Notes: generated by a model from the sequence alone, not told the origin. A stretch of DNA of 47,672 nt from an uncultured Stenotrophomonas sp. (GCF_913778665.1 NZ_CAJYVQ010000013.1:1-47672); one strand, 5' to 3'. Positions 1-8,839 are shown, numbered from the stretch's first letter. Program-made: numbers and translations.

Positions 1-189
1 GGGGGCTCGATGGCGCCTTGCTCGTGTGCGCCGTCCTGCGCACACGGCAAGACCGGGGTTGGGCGTCCTGCCCAACCCGCCCGAGGCATGCCTCGGGCCC
101 ATGGCGCCAACGGTCCCGGGCAGCCTCACCCACCCGCGCCATCCAGCATTCCGCGCGGCGGAGGGGTGAGCAAAGGCAGGGCAAGAGCT

Positions 190-228
190 GGGGTCAGAGC
201 CCTTTGCTACGCAAAGGGCTCTGACCCC
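190..228. repeat. Short-loop palindrome, GGGGTCAGAGCCC family
   Basis: An 18-bp perfect stem (190-207 with 211-228) closes a three-base TAC loop. No T-run follows on either strand, so it is not a typical intrinsic terminator. A relative with the same GGGGTC outer end and imperfect stem lies at 45043-45081, which suggests a dispersed genomic palindrome family. Confidence 0.8.
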
Positions 229-235
229 GACCCAC

Positions 236-265
236 GAAAAAAGGCAGCCATTGGCTGCCTTTTTG
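236..265 (-). terminator. Probable rho-independent terminator downstream of galU, possibly bidirectional
   Basis: The stem GGCAGCC-ATT-GGCTGCC (243-259) has an A-run on its left and a T-run on its right. On the minus strand the stem is followed by six T residues, so it could end transcripts from the galU operon about 290 bases past the galU stop. On the plus strand it is followed by TTTTT, so it could also serve a gene to the left of the window. Confidence 0.7.
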
Positions 266-322
266 CTTTTGCCTTTGCCTTTGATTCCGCCCTTCCCGTC
301 CGCGCCCGCAGGAAACCTGACA

Positions 323-507
323 GGCGGGACGGGTGGGCCGTTGCAGGACCGTTGGCGCCATGGGCCCGAGGCATGCCTCGGGCGGGTTGGGCAGGACGCC
401 CAACCCCGGTCTTGCCGTGTGCGCAGGACGGCGCACACGAGCAAGGCGCCATCGAGCCCCCATGGACGGGTTTACGGCGTGTCCTGCAACGGCCCACCCG
501 TCCCGCC
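323..507. repeat. Large hairpin element with 27-bp perfect stem
   Basis: Positions 323-349 pair perfectly with 481-507, enclosing a 131-base loop. The loop contains GGCGCCATCGAG and CCCCCATGGACGGGTTTAC just before the right stem. Related loop cores with different stems occur at 44779-44866 and 45116-45216, so this is a member of a dispersed structured repeat family. It is not a terminator by sequence, because no T-run follows. Confidence 0.85.
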
Positions 508-552
508 CATCACGTATCAATCAAAGCACTGACGGAGCGCTTGATAAACCCC

Positions 553-1431
553 TTATTCCGCCAACATCGCCGCCAGCTTCTCCCGCGCCGGCCCTGCCAG
601 CTTCGGGTTGTCCAGCGCGAAACGGATCGTCGCTTCCACCAGGCCCAGGTGCGTGCCGCAGTCGAAACGGGTGCCCTCGAAGCGATAGGCGTCCACCTCT
701 TCGATCTTCAGCAGCTCGGCGATCGCATCGGTGAGCTGGATCTCGCCACCGGCACCGCTGCCGGTCTGCTCCAGCAGCTCGAAGATCTTCGGACTCAGCA
801 CGTAGCGGCCGACTACCGCCAGGTCGCTCGGTGCGTCCTCCGGCTTCGGCTTCTCCACGATCTGCGAGATGCGGCCCTTGCGGCCATCAAACGCCTCGGT
901 GGCCACGATGCCGTAGCTGGCAGTCTTGTCGTGAGGCACGTCTTCAACGGCAATGACGCTGCCGCCGCTGGCTTCGTTCAGATCGGCCATCTGCTTCAAC
1001 GCGCCGTCGCCGCGGTTCCAGATCAGGTCGTCCGGCAGCAGCACTGCGAACGGCTCATCGCCGATCACGGCCTTGGCGCACAGCACCGCATGACCCAGGC
1101 CCAGCGCTTCGGCCTGGGTAACGAAGATCGCACGCACCCCGTTGGGCAGCACGTGACGGATGAGTTCCAGCTGCTCCTGCTTGCCGGCGCGCTCGAGCTT
1201 CTGCTCCAGCTCGTAGGCCTTGTCGAAATAGTCGGCGACTGCATGCTTGTAGCGATTGGTGATGAACACCAGCGTGTCGCAGCCCGCCTCGATCGCTTCA
1301 TCCACGGCGTACTGGATCAGCGGCCGATCGATGATCGGCAACATCTCCTTCGGCACGGTCTTGGTGGCTGGCAGAAATCGTGTTCCCAGGCCAGCTACCG
1401 GGAAAACCGCTTTGCGAATTCGCTTGCTCAT
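553..1431 (-). CDS. galU: UTP-glucose-1-phosphate uridylyltransferase
   Basis: This enzyme makes UDP-glucose from UTP and glucose-1-phosphate in the cytoplasm, feeding lipopolysaccharide, exopolysaccharide and trehalose synthesis. The 292-residue product has the nucleotidyltransferase signature GLGTRFLPATK at residues 14-24, the VLLPDD metal-binding segment near 130-135 and an EKP motif near residue 193. Length is normal for GalU. The ATG overlaps the end of the upstream dehydratase gene by four bases, so the two are probably translationally coupled. It is the last gene of the polysaccharide block; a terminator-like hairpin lies about 290 bases further on. Confidence 0.97.
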   Translation of the reverse strand: MSKRIRKAVFPVAGLGTRFLPATKTVPKEMLPIIDRPLIQYAVDEAIEAGCDTLVFITNRYKHAVADYFDKAYELEQKLERAGKQEQLELIRHVLPNGVRAIFVTQAEALGLGHAVLCAKAVIGDEPFAVLLPDDLIWNRGDGALKQMADLNEASGGSVIAVEDVPHDKTASYGIVATEAFDGRKGRISQIVEKPKPEDAPSDLAVVGRYVLSPKIFELLEQTGSGAGGEIQLTDAIAELLKIEEVDAYRFEGTRFDCGTHLGLVEATIRFALDNPKLAGPAREKLAAMLAE

Positions 1432-3341
1432 TGGTGCCTGTTGGCCTCGCGTGCAGGAAAGGGCACGACTTTAGCGGATGAAATGTAAGCATCCTGTTCG
1501 ATTGGAGAGAACTCCGGCATCGTCGCGAACAGGACTTCCTTGATGGTGTCGGTGTCGTAGCTGCAGACCGCATCGCGCAGGCGCGGCACGTTGGCCAGCA
1601 CCAGGTCGCGCGAGAACATGCGCACACCGGCCTCGAGGATCTTCGGGTGCGCGGTGGAGCGGTAGTCCTCGTCCGAGTAGAACAGCGTCTCATGCAACTT
1701 CTCACCGGGACGCAGGCCGGTATAGATGATCGGGATGTCCTTGTACGGTTGCTTGCCGGCGAGGCGGATCATCTGCTCGGCCAGCAGGCGGATCGGCACC
1801 GGCTCGCCCATGTCCAGCGTGTAGATCGCGCCATGCGACGCCGAGGCAGCCGCCTGCAGGATCAGCTGGCAGGCCTCGGGGATGGTCATGAAGTAGCGGC
1901 TGACTTCCGGATCGGTCACCGTCACCGGACCGCCGCGCAGGATCTGCTCGCGGAACAGCGGCACCACGCTGCCGGCCGAGGCCAGCACGTTGCCGAAGCG
2001 CACGGTGACGAAACGGGTGTGCGTGGACTTCTGGTCCAGGCTCTGGCAGATCATTTCGGCGTAGCGCTTGCTCGCGCCCAGCGCATTGACCGGGTCGACC
2101 GCCTTGTCGGTGGAGATGAACACGAAATGCTCGACGCGCGCCTCGAGGCAGGCACGGGCCACGTTCTCGGTGGCCAGGATATTGTTGCGCACCGCCTCGC
2201 GCAGCTGCCGCTCCAGCACCGGCACGTGCTTGTAGGCTGCAGCATGGAAGGTGGTGTCGACCGGGTGCAGCGCCAGCGCGTGGCGGATCACCGCCGGGTC
2301 ACCACAATCGCCCAGCACCGCTTCGATCTCGACATCCGGGAAGCTGCGGCGCAGTTCGCCCTCGATGGTCAGCAGCAGCAGCTCGCTGATTTCCAGCAGG
2401 ATGATGCGACCGGCGCCATGACGCGCGCACTGGCGGCACAGCTCTGAACCGATCGAACCGCCGGCACCTGTAACCATCACCGTACGCCCGCCCAGCCAAC
2501 CGCGAATCAGGTTCCAGTCCGGGGTGATCGGCTTGCGGCCGAGCAGATCCTCGATCGCGACTTCCTTCAACTGTCCCGGCAGCGACTGGCCCTGCAGGAT
2601 GTCGCTGAGCTTGGGCACGGTGCGGAACGGGATGCCGGTGCTTTCGCAGATGGCAACCACCCGCTGCATGCCTGCCGCGTCCAGCGACGGCATCGCGATG
2701 ACCAGCAGCTTGGCCGCGGTCTCGCGAACCACCGCCGGGGCATCGTCCAGGCTGCCCAGGATCGGCAGGCCCTGCAGCTTGGCCCCGCGCAGGTGCGGCG
2801 CATCATCGAGCAGGCCGACCGGCTCGAAATTGCCGGAGCGGCGCAGGTCGCGGACCAGGGTCTCGGCGGCCTGCCCGGCGCCGAGGATCAGCACCCGGCG
2901 CGCACTCGAATCCGACTGCAGGGCCTGGTAATCCTTCCACGAGCGGTACAGCAGGCGCGGCGCGCCCAGCAGGGCCGACAGCGCGAACGGGTAGATCACC
3001 AGCACCGACATAGGCACGCCATCGAAGCGCTTCCACATCAGTACCAGCACGATGCCGACCAGGCCGATGAAGCTGGCCTTGAAGATGTTCAGCAGGTCGC
3101 TGACGCTGGCGAAACGCCACAGCCCGCGATACAGGCCGACGCGCCAGAACACCAGGCCCTGCAGCAGCAGCACCAGGGTGGTGTCGACGTTCCACAGCGG
3201 CAACGCGGGCGCATTGGGCAGGATCGAGTACCGCCCCGCATGAAGCAGCTGCCAGCATGCCCAGACCATGAACAGGTCGTGGCAGACGATGGCCGAACGC
3301 GGCATCAGGCCGAGAATTCTGTCCCGCCAGGGTGAAGCCAT
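1428..3341 (-). CDS. WbpM/CapD-type membrane nucleotide-sugar dehydratase
   Basis: This is a long-form polysaccharide-biosynthesis epimerase/dehydratase (637 residues), the family of WbpM that converts UDP-GlcNAc to a 4-keto-6-deoxy sugar for O-antigen. The first 125 residues hold about four membrane segments. A CoA-binding-like Rossmann domain follows (GAGQAAETLV near 155), then the catalytic Rossmann domain with TGAGGSIG at 291-298. The STDK segment is at 410-413 and the catalytic-region lysine at 425. The position that is Tyr in FlaA1 and Met in WbpM reads Leu421 here (NALGASK), which is unusual. The neighbouring WbpL/WecA-like transferase supports an O-antigen or similar glycan role. The exact sugar product cannot be told from sequence. 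Confidence 0.92.
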   Translation of the reverse strand: MASPWRDRILGLMPRSAIVCHDLFMVWACWQLLHAGRYSILPNAPALPLWNVDTTLVLLLQGLVFWRVGLYRGLWRFASVSDLLNIFKASFIGLVGIVLVLMWKRFDGVPMSVLVIYPFALSALLGAPRLLYRSWKDYQALQSDSSARRVLILGAGQAAETLVRDLRRSGNFEPVGLLDDAPHLRGAKLQGLPILGSLDDAPAVVRETAAKLLVIAMPSLDAAGMQRVVAICESTGIPFRTVPKLSDILQGQSLPGQLKEVAIEDLLGRKPITPDWNLIRGWLGGRTVMVTGAGGSIGSELCRQCARHGAGRIILLEISELLLLTIEGELRRSFPDVEIEAVLGDCGDPAVIRHALALHPVDTTFHAAAYKHVPVLERQLREAVRNNILATENVARACLEARVEHFVFISTDKAVDPVNALGASKRYAEMICQSLDQKSTHTRFVTVRFGNVLASAGSVVPLFREQILRGGPVTVTDPEVSRYFMTIPEACQLILQAAASASHGAIYTLDMGEPVPIRLLAEQMIRLAGKQPYKDIPIIYTGLRPGEKLHETLFYSDEDYRSTAHPKILEAGVRMFSRDLVLANVPRLRDAVCSYDTDTIKEVLFATMPEFSPIEQDAYISSAKVVPFPAREANRHQ

Positions 3342-3344
3342 AAG

Positions 3345-4334
3345 TCAGGTAGTTCCTTGTCGGTGACGCAATCCATTGCGCAGGAGGAGCCAAAGGACGC
3401 TCAGCGCTACAAACCACGCGATCGCCACGGCAGCCTCCCACCTCGGCTGCAAATTGGTGCAGACATTAAGCACTGTAATGCTGAACAGGCCCAAAGCGAA
3501 GTACATCCCTGTCACCAGCGCGTGGCTGGCTCCTGCCTGCACCGCCCGCTGGTAGACGTGCTGGGTGTGGGGTTCCATCCAGCGTTGTCCGGAAATGATG
3601 CGCGCCGCCAGTGTGAAGCCCGCGTCCACGAGGAATGCCGACGCCGGCACGAGCAGCAGGATCCAGTTGATATCGGTACGCACCGCAGCGATGGCGAGGA
3701 CGACGGCGACTGCATAGCCGAGCGCGCCACTTCCGACATCACCCATGAAGATCCGCGCCCGCGGGAAGTTGAATGGCAGGAACCCCAGGCAGGCCAGGCC
3801 CAGCACCACCGCCGCCAGCGAGTAGGGCCAAGGCAGTACCGGCGCCAACCCCAACGCGACCACAATCGCCTGGCTGGCGGCGATGCCGTTGATGCCATCC
3901 ATGAAGTTCCAGATGTTGATCAAGGAGGCGGTGAAGATCAGCACCAGCGCCGCCAGCCACCAGCTCCCGCCATTCAGCTTGACCAGCGCAGCCAGCAATG
4001 CGGCGGCGATGAAGTGCACCAGCAGGCGGCGCAGCGCCGGCAGCGGGCGATGGTCGTCCCACCAGCCGATGCCGGCCACCAGCACCAGGCCGAGGCTGGC
4101 GACCATCAGGCTGAGCGCGGCTTCGGGCCAGGCCCACATCGCCACGCCCGCGCTGGCCAGCAGGCTCATGACGATGGCGATGCCACCGCCTCGCGGCGTG
4201 GCCACGCTATGGCTGCGGCGCTCGCCCGGCTGGTCCATCAGTTGCCGGCGCAGGGCATAGCCGCGAGCCGCCCAGGTGAGCCCCGCACTCAGCAGGGCCA
4301 ACCCCAGCAGCGCCCCCATCACAAGCCACGGCAT
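3345..4334 (-). CDS. Glycosyltransferase family 4 (WbpL/WecA-like) undecaprenyl-phosphate sugar transferase
   Basis: This is a polytopic inner-membrane enzyme of 329 residues that starts a glycan by moving a sugar-1-phosphate onto undecaprenyl phosphate. Family motifs are clear: LMDQPGERRSHSVATPRGGG near residues 37-56, the DDHRPL aspartate pair, WNFMDGINGIAA, and FMGDVGSGALG. Around ten hydrophobic segments span the protein. It ends just before the WbpM-type dehydratase, and a WbpL-WbpM pair is the classic O-antigen initiation arrangement in Pseudomonas. The substrate (UDP-GlcNAc or UDP-FucNAc type) is not decided by sequence. Confidence 0.9.
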   Translation of the reverse strand: MPWLVMGALLGLALLSAGLTWAARGYALRRQLMDQPGERRSHSVATPRGGGIAIVMSLLASAGVAMWAWPEAALSLMVASLGLVLVAGIGWWDDHRPLPALRRLLVHFIAAALLAALVKLNGGSWWLAALVLIFTASLINIWNFMDGINGIAASQAIVVALGLAPVLPWPYSLAAVVLGLACLGFLPFNFPRARIFMGDVGSGALGYAVAVVLAIAAVRTDINWILLLVPASAFLVDAGFTLAARIISGQRWMEPHTQHVYQRAVQAGASHALVTGMYFALGLFSITVLNVCTNLQPRWEAAVAIAWFVALSVLWLLLRNGLRHRQGTT

Positions 4335-4337
4335 CGA

Positions 4338-5516
4338 TCAGAGCACCGCGTAGTTCAGCAACGGCTTGACCGTGCCCCATTCCTTGCAGCTCGGGCATTG
4401 CCAGTGATGGGTGCGTGCGCCAAAGCCGCAGCGGGTGCAGCGATAGGCCGGGTTGCGCACCAGCAACTGGTCGGTGATGTGCTTGAGGTCGTGCAGGGTC
4501 GCGGTCGAATCAGCACCTTCGGCCAAGGTCAGGTCGATCAGCGCGGACTCGCCACGCACCGACGGGCGATCCTTGAGCTGGCGGCCGAGGTAGGCACGGG
4601 CCGGGGCCACGCCCTCCTGCTCCTCCATCAGGCGGGTCAGGGCCAGTACCGGCGCGATGCCACGGTAGTGCTCGGTCATTTCCGACAGAAAGGCCCGCGC
4701 GCCGCCGAGGTCCCCGACCTTGCGGTAGTTCGCCATCAGCGCCGGCAGCAGTTCGGGCAGGTATTCCGGATCATTGCGCGCAGCACGCTCGAAGGCGCGC
4801 ACGGCGGCTTCGGCATTGCCGGCATCGGTTTCCAGGCGCCCCTCGATGATGCCCGCACGCACCGACATCGCATCGGCCTGGTAGGCGCGGGCAATGGCCG
4901 CCCTCGCCTCTTCCAGCTTGCCGGCGCCACGGAAGCGCTCGGCCAGTTCGCATTCGAACTGCCCAATCAGCTTGCCCATCGGCTCGCCGGTGACGTCCTC
5001 GAAGCGGGTGGCGTTGTCAATCGCCTTTTCCCAGTCACGCTCGGCCTGGTAGATGCCGATCAGGTGCTTGAGCGCCTGCGGGGCGCGCTGGTCCAGCTGC
5101 GCCAGTTCGGTGAACACCGTCTCGGCGCGATCCAGCAGGCCGGACTTCATGTAGTCCTCGCCCAGGGCCAGCAGGGCCTGCACGCGCTGCGCGTCACTCA
5201 GGTCATTGCGGTTGACCAGGCCCTGATGCAGGCGGATGGCGCGGTCGACTTCACCGCGACGGCGGAACAGGTGGCCCAGGGCAACCTGGGTCTCGAAGGT
5301 TTCCTTGTCCAGCTCGGCGATATGCAGGAACAGCTCGATGGCCTTGTCCGGCTGCTCGTTGAGCAGGTAGTTCAGGCCGCGGAAATAGGTGCTGGACAGG
5401 CGGCTGACCTGGTTGTCACCGTGGCGCTGCCCGCCACGCCGGCCGATCACCCACCCGGCCAACGCGGCCAGCGGTACGAACAGGAAAAACCACAGCCACT
5501 CGGTGACGAAATCCAT
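4338..5516 (-). CDS. lapB: Lipopolysaccharide assembly protein B
   Basis: LapB (YciM) is an inner-membrane-anchored cytoplasmic adaptor that controls lipopolysaccharide synthesis by promoting FtsH-dependent turnover of LpxC. The 392-residue product has one N-terminal membrane helix (about 3-24), a run of TPR helices through most of its length, and a C-terminal rubredoxin-like metal site with cysteines at 360, 363, 374 and 377 (CTRC and CPSC). This layout and length match the family. It follows lapA closely, the usual lapA-lapB pair, and leads into O-antigen initiation genes, which fits a shared envelope role. Confidence 0.95.
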   Translation of the reverse strand: MDFVTEWLWFFLFVPLAALAGWVIGRRGGQRHGDNQVSRLSSTYFRGLNYLLNEQPDKAIELFLHIAELDKETFETQVALGHLFRRRGEVDRAIRLHQGLVNRNDLSDAQRVQALLALGEDYMKSGLLDRAETVFTELAQLDQRAPQALKHLIGIYQAERDWEKAIDNATRFEDVTGEPMGKLIGQFECELAERFRGAGKLEEARAAIARAYQADAMSVRAGIIEGRLETDAGNAEAAVRAFERAARNDPEYLPELLPALMANYRKVGDLGGARAFLSEMTEHYRGIAPVLALTRLMEEQEGVAPARAYLGRQLKDRPSVRGESALIDLTLAEGADSTATLHDLKHITDQLLVRNPAYRCTRCGFGARTHHWQCPSCKEWGTVKPLLNYAVL

Positions 5517-5522
5517 CTTCGA

Positions 5523-5807
5523 TCAACGTCCATCAAAAGATTGGGAGGAAACACCCGCCGCCGGCGTGGCGGCAGCGGACTTGTTGGCACGGCGCAGCTG
5601 GCTGTAGAGCGGAATGACCACGCTCACGAGCACCAGGCCGGCACCGACGATGACACCGATCAGCAGGGCCGCAATCAGCGCCACACCGACGGAGGTATTC
5701 AATTGGGTAAACAGCAGGTTGATCGACATCGCGGTCATGTTGACCGCACCAATGATCAGCCCGAGGATCAGAACCGCCAGCAGGACCAGCAGACGAAAAA
5801 CCTTCAT
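5523..5807 (-). CDS. lapA: LapA-family small membrane protein
   Basis: This is a 94-residue inner-membrane protein of the LapA (DUF1049) family, which accompanies LapB in lipopolysaccharide homeostasis. It has two membrane helices (about 3-22 and 42-66), the first followed by the conserved N and F/L-rich stretch INLLFTQLNTSVGVAL. The C-terminal tail is basic and then Ala-rich. It lies between ihfB and lapB, the conserved gene order in many gammaproteobacteria. Confidence 0.9.
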   Translation of the reverse strand: MKVFRLLVLLAVLILGLIIGAVNMTAMSINLLFTQLNTSVGVALIAALLIGVIVGAGLVLVSVVIPLYSQLRRANKSAAATPAAGVSSQSFDGR

Positions 5808-5884
5808 GCGACAGCTCCAGTGGCAGGAGTCCGTAGCTTATCCGACTCGCGGCTGGATTCGCACGCGGTGGCGCGACGGCAGGC

Positions 5885-6190
5885 TCAGGCTGGATCGGCG
5901 TCCAGCGGCAGCACACTGCTGACCCGCTCGCGCAGTTCCTTGCCCGGCTTGAAATGGGGGACATGCTTGCCCGGCAGGGCGACCGACTCGCCGGTCTTCG
6001 GGTTGCGACCCAGGCGCGGCGGACGGTAGTGCAGCGAGAAGCTGCCGAAACCACGGATTTCGATGCGATCCCCAGCGGACAGCGAGCCGCCCATCATTTC
6101 CAGCAACGACTTCACCGCCAGATCGACATCATCGGCCTTCAGGTGCGCCTGGCGGCGCGCAAGGATTTCGATCAGTTCGGATTTGGTCAT
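5885..6190 (-). CDS. ihfB: Integration host factor subunit beta
   Basis: This is the beta subunit of the DNA-bending heterodimer IHF, which acts in transcription, recombination and nucleoid structure. The 101-residue product begins [11 protein letters not shown] and carries the HU/IHF arm with [14 protein letters not shown] and the signature GRNPKTGE near residues 64-71, including the proline that intercalates into DNA. Length and context (directly after rpsA) are typical. An 87-bp gap containing a GC-rich hairpin separates it from rpsA, so it may also have some separate expression. Confidence 0.97.
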
Positions 6191-6223
6191 TACCGGCTCA
6201 CATCAGGGGCATCTCAGCCTGAA

Positions 6224-6248
6224 ACGGCCCGGGCATTGCCCGGGCCGT
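6224..6248 (-). terminator. GC-rich hairpin between rpsA and ihfB, weak or partial terminator
   Basis: Eleven bases pair perfectly (ACGGCCCGGGC with its complement, loop ATT). On the minus strand the stem is followed only by TTTCAGG, so any intrinsic termination should be weak. It could lower ihfB expression relative to rpsA or protect the rpsA transcript 3' end. Confidence 0.5.
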
Positions 6249-6277
6249 CCAGGAAACAACGAACAGCGTAAGGCCGA

Positions 6278-7963
6278 TTACTCGGACTTGTTGCCGTTCA
6301 GCTGCGCACGCAGCAGCGCGCCCAGCTGGGTGGTGCCGCTGGAAGCCGAAGAAGACTGGTATTCCTCCAGCACTTCGCGCATTTCCGCGTCATCCTTGGC
6401 CTTGATCGACAGCTGCAGGGTACGGCCCTTGCGGTCCATGCCCACGAACTTGGCTTCGACCTTGTCGCCGACCTTCAGGTGCTGGGTGGCGTCGTCAACG
6501 CGCTCGTTGGCGATGTCGCGAGCCGAAACGTAACCCTCGATGCCGTCAGCCAGCTCGATGATCGCGCCCTTGGCGTCGACTTCCTTCACCACGCCCTCGA
6601 CCTTGGAGCCCTTCGGATTGGCAGCCATGTACTGGCCGAACGGATCCTGCTCCAGCTGCTTCACGCCCAGGGAGATGCGCTCGCGCTCCGGATCGACCGC
6701 CAGGACCACTGCGTCCAGGGTGTCGCCCTTCTTGAAGTTGCGAACGATGTCTTCGCCGGTGGTGGCCCAGCTGATGTCGGACAGGTGCACCAGGCCGTCG
6801 ATGCCGCCGTCCAGGCCGATGAAGATGCCGAAGTCGGTGATCGACTTGATCTGGCCCGACACCTTGTCACCCTTCTTGTGGGTGGCAGCGAAGGTTTCCC
6901 ACGGATTGGCGGCAACCTGCTTCATGCCCAGCGAGATGCGGCGACGCTCTTCATCGACGTCCAGCACCATCACTTCGACTTCATCACCCACCTGGACAAC
7001 CTTGGACGGGTTGACGTTCTTGTTGGTCCAATCCATCTCGGAGACGTGCACCAGGCCTTCGACGCCCGGCTCGATCTCAACGAACGCACCGTAATCGGTG
7101 ACGTTGGAGACCTTGCCGAAGACGCGGCTGTTGGCCGGGTAACGACGGCCGATGTTGTCCCACGGATCCTCGCCCAGCTGCTTCAGGCCCAGCGAAACGC
7201 GGTTGCGCTCGCGGTCGAACTTCAGCACGCGGACGTCCAGCTCGTCGCCGACGTTCACGACTTCCGACGGGTGACGCACGCGCTTCCACGCCATGTCGGT
7301 GATGTGCAGCAGGCCGTCGATACCGCCCAGATCCACGAACGCGCCGTAATCGGTCAGGTTCTTGACGACACCCTTCAGGATCGCGCCTTCCTGCAGCTTG
7401 TCCATCAGCTGCTCGCGCTCTTCCGAGTGCTCGCTTTCGACGACAGCGCGGCGCGAGACCACGACGTTGTTACGCTTGCGGTCCAGCTTGATGAGCTTGA
7501 ACTCGAGTTCCTTGCCTTCCAGGTAGGCCGGATCGCGCACCGGGCGCACATCGACCAGGGAACCCGGCAGGAAGGCGCGGACATCCTTGATGTCCACGGT
7601 GAAACCACCCTTGACCTTGCCGCTGATGCGGCCGGTGATGGTTTCGTTCTTTTCCAACGCTTCTTCCAGCTCGTCCCACACCATCGCGCGCTTGGCCTTC
7701 TCGCGCGACAGGACGGTTTCGCCGAAGCCGTTCTCGATCGAGTCGAGGGCGACCTTGACGATGTCGCCTTCGGCGACGTCGATTTCGCCAGCGTCGTTAC
7801 GGAACTGTTCGATCGGCACGATGCCTTCGGACTTCAGGCCCGCGTTGATCACCACGACATCGCCGCGGACTTCAACAACGGTACCGCTGACGATGGCGCC
7901 CGGCTTCAGCTTGGCCAGGTTGGCCTGGCTGGCTTCAAACAGTTCGGCAAATGATTCGGTCAT
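6278..7963 (-). CDS. rpsA: 30S ribosomal protein S1
   Basis: S1 is the mRNA-binding ribosomal protein that helps load leadered mRNAs. The start chosen is the ATG at 7963, which gives MTESFAELFEASQANL, the conserved S1 N-terminus, and 561 residues, the usual length; the open frame upstream adds 54 residues unlike the family. Six S1 RNA-binding repeats are visible; the later ones have the recurrent DYGAF(V) or DFGIF core followed by GL(L/V)H(I/V)S/T. It sits between cmk and ihfB as in most gammaproteobacteria. The roughly 200-base gap before it can hold a promoter and a leader suited to S1 autoregulation, but I did not identify specific sites. Confidence 0.98.
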   Translation of the reverse strand: MTESFAELFEASQANLAKLKPGAIVSGTVVEVRGDVVVINAGLKSEGIVPIEQFRNDAGEIDVAEGDIVKVALDSIENGFGETVLSREKAKRAMVWDELEEALEKNETITGRISGKVKGGFTVDIKDVRAFLPGSLVDVRPVRDPAYLEGKELEFKLIKLDRKRNNVVVSRRAVVESEHSEEREQLMDKLQEGAILKGVVKNLTDYGAFVDLGGIDGLLHITDMAWKRVRHPSEVVNVGDELDVRVLKFDRERNRVSLGLKQLGEDPWDNIGRRYPANSRVFGKVSNVTDYGAFVEIEPGVEGLVHVSEMDWTNKNVNPSKVVQVGDEVEVMVLDVDEERRRISLGMKQVAANPWETFAATHKKGDKVSGQIKSITDFGIFIGLDGGIDGLVHLSDISWATTGEDIVRNFKKGDTLDAVVLAVDPERERISLGVKQLEQDPFGQYMAANPKGSKVEGVVKEVDAKGAIIELADGIEGYVSARDIANERVDDATQHLKVGDKVEAKFVGMDRKGRTLQLSIKAKDDAEMREVLEEYQSSSASSGTTQLGALLRAQLNGNKSE

Positions 7964-8161
7964 TAGATTTACTCTGTTGGACACATGGGTCGGTGGCGTC
8001 CCCTTCAGGGGAATGGCGACCGCCCGCCTGTTGGTCGACCCCGGAAACGCAGGTCGTGTGTAGTAGGAAAACCGCCACGCATCATTGCGCGGCGGAGCTT
8101 GTACAGCACTGCATTGCGCGACCACCGCCGATGCTGCTGGCAGTACTCCCGCGCGAACGGA

Positions 8162-8839
8162 TCAGGCAGCCGGAACCGGAAGCAGATCCATCACTCGGGC
8201 AACGACATCATCGATGCCGATGCCTGTGGTGTCGATGAGGACAGCATCGTCTGCCGGCTTCAGGGGCGCCACGGTACGCTGGGCATCACGGGCGTCGCGG
8301 GCCATGATCTCGCGCAGGAGGTCATCAAAGTTAACAGAAACCCCCTTGTCTTTCAACTGCTTATGCCGGCGCTCGGCGCGCTCCTCGGCACTGGCGGTCA
8401 GGAACACCTTGTAGGGGGCGTCCTTGAAGATCACCGTGCCCATGTCGCGGCCGTCGGCGACCAGGCCCGGCAGCTCCCTGAATGCGCGCTGGCGCTCCTT
8501 CAGGGCGGCCCGCACCTCGGGAATCGCGGCAATGGCCGAGGCCAGTGCACCGGTGGTCTCCAGGCGCAGCTCGTCGGTGGCATCGGTGCCGTTGACCATG
8601 ACACGCATCGACTCGCCCCGTTCAACAAACTGAACATGGGTGTCGAAGGTGCAGCGGACCAGCGCCGAGGCGTCGGAGGTATCGATGTCGGCCCAGCTGG
8701 CGGCCACGCCCACCGCCCGGTACAGCGCGCCCGAATCCAGGTAATGCCAGCCCATCCGGCGCGCGATGATGCGGCTGATGGTACCCTTGCCGGCCCCGGA
8801 TGGGCCGTCGATGGTCAGGACGGGAGCGAGTGGATTCAT
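8162..8839 (-). CDS. cmk: Cytidylate kinase
   Basis: Cmk phosphorylates CMP and dCMP using ATP in the cytoplasm. The 225-residue product has the P-loop GPSGAGKGT near residues 12-20, the LDSGALYRAVG substrate segment, GRDMGTVIF near residue 130, and the AEERAERRHKQL lid region. Length is typical of bacterial Cmk. It is upstream of rpsA in the conserved cmk-rpsA order and divergent from rpmJ. Confidence 0.97.
   Translation of the reverse strand: MNPLAPVLTIDGPSGAGKGTISRIIARRMGWHYLDSGALYRAVGVAASWADIDTSDASALVRCTFDTHVQFVERGESMRVMVNGTDATDELRLETTGALASAIAAIPEVRAALKERQRAFRELPGLVADGRDMGTVIFKDAPYKVFLTASAEERAERRHKQLKDKGVSVNFDDLLREIMARDARDAQRTVAPLKPADDAVLIDTTGIGIDDVVARVMDLLPVPAA

Larger units (their letters stand above)
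1..461. repeat. 116-bp perfect inverted repeat, arms 1-116 and 346-461
   Basis: Reading 1-116 on one strand gives exactly 346-461 on the other, with no mismatch; pairing fails at 117/345. The 229-bp spacer carries a palindrome and a terminator-like hairpin. The right arm is also the inside of the hairpin element at 323-507, so the left arm is best read as an inverted copy of that element cut by the window edge. No transposase gene is present. A perfect match over this length suggests recent duplication or gene conversion between the copies. Confidence 0.9.
1..552. other. Non-coding, palindrome-rich region downstream of galU
   Basis: I find no credible gene here; the open frames crossing it run antisense to galU or through palindromes. 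It holds the arms of a 116-bp inverted repeat (1-116 and 346-461), a short-loop palindrome (190-228), a T-flanked hairpin (236-265) and a long-stem element (323-507). All are listed separately. The window starts inside the left arm, so the structure probably continues to the left. Confidence 0.8.

Noticed and set aside
190..228. Intrinsic terminator
   Set aside because: The stem is strong but neither strand has a T-run directly after it; it fits a palindromic repeat better.
1..461. Insertion sequence or composite transposon bounded by the 116-bp inverted repeat
   Set aside because: The spacer is 229 bases and holds no transposase gene; the arms contain hairpin elements rather than IS ends.
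10..1488. Open frame of 492 codons antisense to galU and running through the palindromes
   Set aside because: Its first part is inverted-repeat DNA and the rest is the complement of galU.
3357..6029. Open frame of 890 codons antisense to the transferase, lapB and lapA genes
   Set aside because: It crosses three well-supported minus-strand genes and has no recognisable motif or start signal.
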